The notes beneath the pieces were generated by a model. It was not told the origin of the DNA. It was given only the letters and a program-made list of their open reading frames with translations, and made no database searches. Below are positions 57,009-64,000 of a stretch of DNA of 64,000 nucleotides, one piece after another (the first letter of the stretch is position 1; the number at the start of each line of letters is the position of its first letter). The position numbers and the translations under genes are program-made. Source of the DNA: Eleusine coracana subsp. coracana (taxonomy: Eukaryota; Streptophyta; Magnoliopsida; Poales; Poaceae); the NCBI GenBank assembly GCA_032690845.1, contig CM064432.1:60758071-60822070 (forward strand). The letters run 5' to 3'.

Positions 57009-57680
57009 TTACTTCGGTATCAGAGTTTTCATGTTGAGGTCCTTCAGTTTGCCCAGTGAGTGAAGTTCCTTCTGAGTAGATGACACAATGTTCCCAAAGA
57101 TGCTCTTCAACATTATCTCAACTTGCCTCAGCGCTAATTGTTGTTCCTCTGGCCCATGGACCCTACAATTTCTGTTATAGCTGATTGCTTCTTTGGCTGA
57201 TTCAGACCCTGGAGCATTATACTTCCCGCGTTTCAACTGTGGCCAAGGTTGCATCTTCACTGTTTGTGCTCCACGGAGGGGCAGGGTTACAGTTTTGTGT
57301 AGCAGATGAAGTATTTTGTGCCACCTGCCCCTGCAAGTAATTCAAGCATCACTATAAAAAACTCACATATAAGTTCTTTTGAGTTGCATATCTATCAAAC
57401 AATTTGTCCACTAAAATGAGATTGATATTTTCTATTGGAAGACAACAGCTGAAAGGGTAAGTAGTACTTGAACTCACAGGATGTGCAATTGTGCATATTA
57501 TGGAATCATAAAATTTATCTCACAACATAAAATAGATAAATAAATTGGTTAGACCGATTACAAACCTTTGGTAAAATAGAAGCATGAGCAGATATAGTAG
57601 ATGAAGGAAGAGCTGACAGATTAGGTCGTGAGGGATTTGACACATTCTTCATCATCGGTCCTTGAGATTTTTGTGTCACC
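57009..57680 (-). other. Possible minus-strand exon remnants of unknown gene
   Basis: 57260-57009 (minus) opens a frame ending ...LKDLNMKTLIPK with helical, Gln/Leu-rich character. Two upstream blocks flanked by splice-like signals, about 57340-57240 (GQVAQNTSSATQNCNPAPPW) and 57680-57565 (PSRPNLSALPSS), could be Ser/Pro-rich exons of the same gene, but the frames do not join cleanly. Function unknown. Confidence 0.25.
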
Positions 57681-59278
57681 TGCCATAGCACATCGAATTG
57701 TAGTATAATGTCAAGAATTGAATTATCAGGAAGCTTTTTTCTATCAACGCTGAACTATTTGTCCAATAAAATCTTAAGTCTAGAACAATTTGCTCTTTTC
57801 TATCGATCAAATCTGAACACTTTGTCTAATAAAATGAGATTGATATTTTCTATTCGTAGAGAACAACTAAAAAGGCTAATTAAAGATATAATTTTTTAAG
57901 GTGCATCTAAATAACGATACAATACTTTAAGGGCATTTTGTAGAGTTGACTTGTACATTCTAGCAATGACAAACACAAATGAGCATCCTTTTACTTAATC
58001 ACAATCTGAAGCTAAAACATTACAAACATTTGTTTGCAGTTGCATTGATGGACTCACATTGACTAGTCCCTTTGCAACACAAATAGCATCTATGTGATTA
58101 ACACTTTTACATAATATAATATAGCAAACTAAAATGACATCATTGTCAAGCCTCAATGGATGATCTAAAAAGATTATTTTACAAATATAAAACCTCAACG
58201 TAAGAAGCTAGTTAGGCTATTAGGATCACAATTTAGATTAAACTTTATTTGTCAAATTAAAGATGACCTATAGTACTGGGGATGCCAACATGAAATTGTT
58301 TTCCACTTACATGTATTTGTTTGTGAATGTCAATATTTGAATATTAATTGCCTTATATATAATAAACTTAAAATTTTACTCTTGCTTGAAATAAGATGAA
58401 AACAACTTTACAAAACAACAACTCTGACCCATAAGGATGTTAAATTATTTTACACATAAGTGTATACTAAATTGTTTTATACAACTACATCTTCATCTAT
58501 AGTAAATTATTTTATACTAGTTTTGCAATATTGGAGCTTTGTTTTAATGCCATGTAATCAGGTTCGGTCATAGCCATGTGTTCATGTGTTGTAATCCCAA
58601 AAGGCTTCTTTATTTTTACTGATCTCTTATTTCAGAATCTGTTGGCTCCATCATTCATGCCTTATTGACCTCAGTATACATAGTCACTTAGTGAATCATT
58701 ATATAGACTACATAAGAAAAATATAAACTGCACTTTTATATGGCATGAATGAATGATGATATTTACAGTGTGGTTTTCATGGAACCTGCGTTGCATAATA
58801 TTGAAATATCTTTCGTTGGTGTATCTAATTAGGGCGCCACACTCGAGAAAGCATCACAGTCTCCTATCATGGTTAAGTATAATCTAAAATCACGTGATCA
58901 AAATTTTAGGAGATCCATTTGTGCCCTGTCACTTACGTGCATAGTTATATATACTGGGTCTTTCTGTGTTGATTATGTTTTTTGCATTTAAATTTGTTAA
59001 GGAAAAGGCTAAGATATCCATGTCAAGCGATGAAGTGTCTAAAGAGATCCGTAGGATCAATGCAGTGACTGAAGTAGAAAATCCGTAGAATTGAGCAGAC
59101 GTCAAGGCGATCTGCGCATAATTTAATGATGAAGTGACCACTGAACTGTCATTTTTGTATTGATCCTCTTGCTACAAAGTAAGGAACAATGTGAATCCCC
59201 ATCTATTAATGCAAAATATATATATGGCCACAAGTGTTCCGTTGTTTCTCCTCATCATCCGCAACCCCACCTTGTGCT
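57681..59278. other. Unassigned AT-rich sequence
   Basis: About 1.6 kb of AT-rich DNA with no supported gene. 58990-59090 (+) has a short readable stretch (AKISMSSDEVSKEI) ending in stops. Confidence 0.3.
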
Positions 59279-59389
59279 TCACCAGCCTGAGTTCTCCACC
59301 ACTGCACCATCAAGGATCCAACCGCCGCCAGTGGAGGGCACTTGACAGAGGAGGACACCATGTCTTGGCCCGAGTACTCGGACGGCTAC

Positions 59390-59620
59390 TACTACCGTCT
59401 CCCATGTATGACAAGCTGCCGGGGCTAAACACGTGAAACCCCCACGTCTCCTCACTCGCGAGTCGCGAGGATACGTCTCGTCCTGCCACGCGTAGCGGAC
59501 CGACGGCGCGGCGGTCGAGGCAGTGGCGGTGGTGGTGGCCGGGGCGTCGAAACGCGCGGAGGGAGGCACAGCCTGCGCGGGCAGATGCCAAAGCAGAGAC
59601 CGTCCAGTCGAGGTCAGGGG
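59390..59620 (-). pseudogene. Second, central fragment of the 390-aa family
   Basis: Minus-strand pieces in shifting frames match the central block of the intact gene: VRYAWQDETYPR, then (other frame) GFHVFSPGSLSYMGDG. At least one frameshift separates them. It lies just left (minus-strand downstream) of the split copy, so it is a third, partial duplicate. Confidence 0.65.
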
Positions 59621-59654
59621 CGACGAGGCCACGTACGGCGCTGGAACGACGGCA

Positions 59655-59775
59655 GCTCCCTGTCGCAACGGCAGCGGCACGTGCGTGGCCGTCGCCAGCG
59701 TGGTCGCCACGCGCGGACACCAGTCTCTCCGTCGGATTCGGATACAACATCGTCCTAAGTTTTGTCAGCCCAGGG
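59655..59775 (+). pseudogene. Duplicated scrap of PBF1 exon 1
   Basis: GGCACGTGCGTGGCCGTCGC near 59677, then GTGGTCGCC, CTCTCCGTCGGAT, ATACAACATC and TTTGTCA, follow in the same order and strand as the intact PBF1 first exon (62590-62700), with small gaps. The copy ends where the exon ends, near the donor. It is truncated and out of frame. Confidence 0.75.
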
Positions 59776-61636
59776 AAGGCTGAAGCACGTATCCGTTAAT
59801 CCCACGGGGTGACATCTTGTAGCAGCGCACTTTGTGCTTCACCAGTCGCAGCTCTCCATCCCTGTCGTCCGCTTGAGCAGCAGCTACCTCACGAGGTGGC
59901 CGACGAGCGCACCTGACGACCTGGACGGCCATGAGGAAGAGCGCAAATCGGGACGGCACGCCTTGTTCGTCATACCCAGTGACTACGGTCCATGTGATGC
60001 AGAACTTGCCGTCGCCGAGGTATGCCAAGCTGCCGAGGCTTTGCACGTGAAACCCCCAGTCTTTGCACTCGCGAGGAAACGACTCCTCTTGCCACGCGTA
60101 TCGCGTCGCCGGCAGATTCCCCTCATCACCGGGGAGGTCGAACGCGCAGAGGCAGTACCGGTGCGGGCATAGGCCGAAGCATAGGCCAAGTTCGGGCACG
60201 AAGAGGCCGCGCTCGTGGCACGGCAGCGGCCAGTCGCCTTCCTTGCGCCACGCGAAGAGGCGGCGCGCCGCCGTGTCGAAGGAGTAGGTGCCCCGGTCGG
60301 CAGAACCGGAGCTGAGATTTTGGGGACCGGCCAACATAAATATGAGGCCCTTTGTATATAAATATTTTTTTACTTTCATTTCATACATATAAATTTTTAT
60401 TTGTAATAATTAATATTATATTAAAATGTTGTCACAAATTATTTGTACATTACGTTTAAAGCTTCTTCTCACATTTCTTGATACAGATTTATCCATACCT
60501 CCGTTTTGTGATTCTACGAAGTCATCTTGTTGCTACCTTTTTTTTTTCATTGGCTGATAGGTATTTTCTAGTTGATAGGATCTTGTTATAATTAAAAAAA
60601 TTGATTAAAATCAGTTAACCGATCTTAATGATACAACCATGTTGCTAGGCTATTAAGAAATTAAGACCCTACAACCATGTCGCTAGGCCATTGAGAAATT
60701 AGGCAGAGGTCATCTATATATGTATATGTAACCTTTAACAGATGCAGGGCTCGACAATTGGTGACACGACAACGATATAACAACTCGTGTGGTTATGTTA
60801 CAATGCGAGCAATGAGAATCTGCATTACAAGTCTATGACAAGTCGATGATATTAAATGACATGTTTTCTCTACGCATATCATAGAGGCGGTGGCGAAGGA
60901 TAATCGAAATTTCAGAAGTTGACAACTACAAACTCGTGTGGACTTGGTTTTATCGTCTTAAGGCTTTGATTAATGTTGCGAATTGGGAATAAGCTTTGAG
61001 CGTAATCTGCTATAGTAGATAGCTTGCTATTGTATACATATATACATGGGAAGGGGCCCTTAGGATTTGGGGGGCCAGGCCAGCGCTCCACTTGCCTCCC
61101 TCCAAACCCGGCCCTGCCGGTCCGGCGCCGAGACCCACAAGCGCGTGCCGGCGGCCATGGAGGCTGTCACGTTGCAGAAGGCTTTTTCGGAGTGTGATCC
61201 CATCCTGCACATGTCATGTGGTGGCGCGGGGAGAGCGCGCCAGGACCAGCGACCATGGCTGCTGCTTGGGGACTGACGAGGGCCTGGAAGCTAGGCCGTG
61301 AATACGCTGTTGGTGGCCAGAGGTGGTTGGCGACGGCGTACAGCCGGGTTCCCAGCGGGACGAGTGTGGTGCCACCGGGCATGGCGTAGCGAAGTTCTGG
61401 CCCAGACGACGACCGCCGGGGAGGGGGAGGTCTCTCATCGCCGCCGCCCAATCGTCGTCCGGACCCTCCTCGTCGTCGTCTTCCGCGAGTGCGAACATGT
61501 CCTTGAGATTCACCATGAAGACGAGGTACGTGTAGCACAAACGATCCCACGTTTTCTCCTCCACCACAAAATGAAGGCGTTGCCTCCACTTGCTGTGCTG
61601 CCGGCTCCGGTGGTGCTCCACTCCGCCGGCAGCCAT
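59765..61636 (-). pseudogene. Paralogue of the 390-aa family gene, decayed and split by a hAT element
   Basis: The N-terminal part runs from 61636 to about 61117 on the minus strand: HFVVEEKTWDRLC, VNLKDMFALAED. About 50-55 codons are then missing relative to the intact gene, with a frame change (the LVPLGTRLYAVANHLWPP block is in another frame), and further stops before VSAPDR at the right edge of the insert. The C-terminal part resumes at 60300 (DRGTYSFDTAARRL, GDWPLPCHERGLFVPELGLC, SLAYLGDGKFCITW, MAVQVVRC) and reaches a TGA at 59765 in an open frame. The gene is interrupted at the DRGTY block by 816 bp of hAT-like DNA. It is a pseudogene in two halves. Confidence 0.85.
60301..61116. mobile_element. 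hAT-like element, 816 bp, inside the pseudogene
   Basis: It starts CAGAACCGGAGCTGAG and, read inverted from the right, CAGGGCCGGGTTTGGAG. The flanking 8-bp repeats are CCGGTCGG (60293-60300) and CCGGTCCG (61117-61124), seven of eight identical. CAGGGCCGG-type ends with 8-bp duplications are typical of hAT elements. It has no coding capacity. 60640-60710 contains a short direct repeat (AACCATGTNGCTAGGCNATT). Confidence 0.8.
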
Positions 61637-62561
61637 TGCCGCAAATGACTGCGCTCTCTGCTGGAGTAGCCACAGACATCCTACCTATCAGTCTATTTTT
61701 TCTTTGCGATTGTGAAAAAATCTTATATAGAGGCAGACGGCAGGCTCCTATCAGCAATGGACCAGGATTCTGTATCGGCCTCGGTTGGCCTTTTTCTATC
61801 GGGGCCAATGCAATCCGAACGCGACAGAGGCTGAACAATGGTGACCACGCCGCAGCACCGTCTCGACCAGCAGGCGGTGTGGTCCAACACAGAGCTGGGA
61901 GGGGGAGGCCATGTCCAGGTGGCGGGCCTCGCCGGCATCTGGAACTCGAACCAGGAATTCGACGGCGAGGCCGCGCCGCAGAGTGCAGCAGCAGATCACT
62001 CCGCGTCGCGACGCATTGCGAGACCGAGCCTGAAACCGCCCGAGACGCACGGCGTTCGAAGGAGAGCAGTCAGACACGGCGCTGCGATTTTTCCTTGACC
62101 GGACAAAGTGGAACCCTGCAACGCCGGCGAACGGCGGAGGTCGTGGCGCGGTCGGCATCTGGTTCCCCGACCAGGGGTGGTCGGTATTTCATTTACCGTC
62201 CCCCCCCCCCCCCCCCCCCCCCCCCCGGAAATCCGTCCAGCCCTCCTGGAGTAACGGCTAAACGAGCAACCGAATCGGGAGTGCTGTGTGGGCCGACAGA
62301 GGGACCAATTAGGATCAATCAATGACAATAAGCACAGTGCCCGATCGGACTCTTCTTGCAGCACAAGATGAACTCGACTCCCGCGGCGCGCCGGAGTTAT
62401 TAGCGGAACCGGAGACGAACAAGAGCCTTCCCCCCTGTTCCCCCGCACACCTCGCTTCCTCCAAGTCCGCGGCAGAGATTCAGAGATTCGGGCGAGAGCG
62501 AAGCAAGCAGCGTCGCAGGCGGGGAGGAGGAAGAGTGAATCTCGGTGCGGCATCGGAGGCG
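61637..62561 (+). promoter_or_regulatory. Upstream region and 5' UTR of PBF1
   Basis: The divergent spacer to the pseudogene. 62203-62226 is a run of more than 20 C. 62420-62561 is GC- and purine-rich, typical of a grass 5' untranslated leader. The other frames here are chance. The core promoter could not be pinned down. Confidence 0.4.
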
Positions 62562-64000
62562 ATGGCGAGGTTCAGCCCGTACGAGAACAACGGCGGCACG
62601 TGCGTGGCCGTCGCTGGCGACGGATACTGCGTGGTCGCCGCCGACACTCGACTCTCCGTCGGATACAGCATCCTCACCCGCGACCACTCCAAGATTTGTC
62701 AACTGTATGTCTCTGAACTTTTCTCGTCCTTGTCATTTTTCCTCTATGTGTGATATATGATGCGTGATTATTGATTGGAGATTCTGGTTAGTCCAAATAG
62801 GATTTGCGTGTTGGTAGACTTCTGATTCCTGAGTTTAATCTCCAGACATATTTTGTTCGTTACTACCTGGAAGTTTGTGATGATGTTCTGAAATTCAGTG
62901 CTCAATATCCAGTTTTGGGTCAGAACTTGCAGAGATGTAGGCTGTACTTTAGAACTTAAAAAGACTCGACCAGGGGGAGAGACGTCCCCCTGATTTTTGT
63001 CTTAAGAAGGTGCCGCGACTCGAACCTGGGTCGGGAGCGCACGCACCCTTTGCGGGGGCGCTCTAACCGGTACGCCAGGAGGGTCTTGGCAGAACTTACT
63101 GCTGCAATCACGAATGCAAATGATATTGGGCGTGATGATACAAATGGTTTACACCTAGTGAAACGTGTTGCATGGTGTTGAATTTCTGATTCCTGAATTT
63201 ATTGAAATCCTGCATCATCAGTTCAGAACTTCTATAAATTATATAGATCTTCTGAAACTATGTGCTCAATATTCAGTTGAGTGATAATTTGCATTAAGCC
63301 AGGGTTTACTGTTCTTTTGGTCACAAATATAAGCACCGCTCAGACAAAAAATAACTGTAACTGTACACTTTGTTATTCTAAGTTACTTTTAAACCTTAGT
63401 ACAAGTACAGTAAATTCCTTGACAAGTCTGAGTTTATGAATCCTGCATCACGAGACTGTTGTTAGACTCACTTTTTTTTTATGTTGCTTGTCATCAAGTG
63501 AGTTTGATGTGTCAAAAAATAGGTTTGAATGTTCACATTTTAATATGAAACCTATACTCCTCCGTTTGTGAAATGTTGTCGTCCAGCAGTTCACAAATGA
63601 ACTGGCCCGCGACAACAAAAGGAAAATGGAGGAGTATTAAATTAGCGGAGGTAAAATTTGCTATGGCACTGTCCATTGTGCATACTTGAAACTGCATAGT
63701 GAAGAGCATACTATTGGGCTAGATAATGTGGTTCATCTCTGGCAAATAGTTAACTCAAATTGTTTGTTATAATCTTCAGCCTTTACAAATAAAGAGCTGT
63801 TTCACATCTACATTGTGAGCTAAAAGTGTTAAGCTAATATTTCCTGTCTTCCCCACAATCACAGTGCAGACAAATGTATTTTGGCTTCATCTGGCTTCCA
63901 AGGTGATATCAAAGCTTTGCAGAAGAACCTGGCTGCCAAGGAATTGGTATGTTTAATTATTCATAGTGCTGTGAAACCATCTTTCAGATCTCTGTTATGA
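62562..64000 (+). CDS. PBF1: 20S proteasome subunit beta type-1 (PBF1), first two exons
   Basis: A non-catalytic beta-ring subunit (beta 6) of the 20S proteasome core that degrades ubiquitin-tagged proteins in cytosol and nucleus. Exon 1 is 62562-62704 (MARFSPYENNGGTCVAVAGD, then ADTRLSVGYSI). The donor is GTATGT and the split codon CT|T gives Leu. Exon 2 is 63865-63946 (LADKCILASSGFQGDIKALQ, then LAAKEL), followed by a GTATGT donor. The NNGGTCVA start, with no classic Thr nucleophile, and the ADTR and SSGFQ motifs match plant PBF1. The short first exon starts at the first in-frame ATG and directly precedes the conserved core, so little or no propeptide is present. The remainder lies beyond 64000. 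Both exons are intact. Intron 1 carries a SINE and a MITE. Confidence 0.93.
62959..63090 (-). mobile_element. tRNA-derived SINE (132 bp)
   Basis: Exact 8-bp target duplications AGAACTTA at 62951-62958 and 63091-63098. Read on the minus strand it has a tRNA-like head with an A-box region (CTGGCGTACCGGTTAGAGCG) and a B box (GGTTCGAGTC), then a short body and a T-rich tail ending CTTTTT. It lies in antisense orientation in intron 1 of PBF1 and codes for nothing. The family resembles the tRNA-headed SINEs known in grasses. Confidence 0.9.
63557..63634. mobile_element. Mini Stowaway-like MITE (78 bp)
   Basis: Flanked by TA (63555-63556 and 63635-63636). The inverted ends are CTCCTCCGTTTGTG and CTCCTCCATTTTCC, then GTTGTCG / CGACAAC inner arms. 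It has the same size and layout as 7224-7302. It lies in intron 1 of PBF1. Confidence 0.75.

Noticed and set aside
62400..62702. Minus-strand frames over PBF1 exon 1
   Set aside because: Antisense shadows of the conserved proteasome exon.

Overview
The window is nuclear DNA of a flowering plant, almost certainly a grass. It has GC-rich first exons with GT-AG introns, Stowaway MITEs that start CTCCCTCC with TA duplications, a tRNA-derived SINE, copia and gypsy LTR retrotransposons, MULE, hAT and CACTA elements, and a lineage-specific gene family that looks grass-like. There are no bacterial operons, CRISPR arrays or phage genes. The species cannot be fixed from the sequence alone.

Host genes sit in islands. 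On the left edge is the 5' part of a glycyl-tRNA synthetase (minus strand, 1-1569), which carries two reading-frame problems as written. At 16.8-18.8 kb is a five-exon gene (plus) for a predicted 260-aa organellar coiled-coil/membrane protein. The main island is 43.5-53.6 kb: a 66-aa single-pass membrane protein (minus), a 536-aa trypsin-like peptidase-domain protein (minus), a 349-aa FHA-domain protein (plus, FHA2-like) and a 390-aa single-exon protein of an unnamed family (plus). On the right edge the first two exons of the 20S proteasome beta-1 subunit PBF1 run off the window (plus).

The rest is mostly nested transposons. 2.1-10.1 kb holds a decayed MULE-type unit with a FAR1-related transposase (plus) and, downstream on the other strand, a Ulp1/C48 protease-like gene that has lost catalytic His and Cys. 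A truncated copia element with a ~1.94 kb LTR lies at 10.2-14.6 kb. Two related small elements at 15.25-16.22 kb carry internal tRNA-like pol III boxes. 19.8-22.3 kb is an internally deleted MuDR-like MULE with its 9-bp target duplication. 22.3-35.4 kb is a retrotransposon nest with three copies of one gypsy LTR, the last two enclosing a gag-pol broken only by three nonsense codons. 35.4-42.4 kb holds another LTR-like block, a poly(A)-ended retroposon, a foldback-like element and a ~2.1 kb element with a FAR1 gene fragment. 55.0-56.0 kb is a CACTA-like element. At 59.3-61.6 kb a second copy of the 390-aa family gene is decayed, split by an 816-bp hAT element, and lies next to a duplicated scrap of PBF1 exon 1.

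The host genes are unrelated housekeeping or unknown genes and form no pathway together. The coherent story is transposon biology: gene capture, loss of catalytic residues and internal deletion with the ends retained. No wholly new system is proven. The items most worth checking are the Ulp1-like MULE partner, the modular inverted repeats, the tRNA-like boxes and the hAT-split paralogue.
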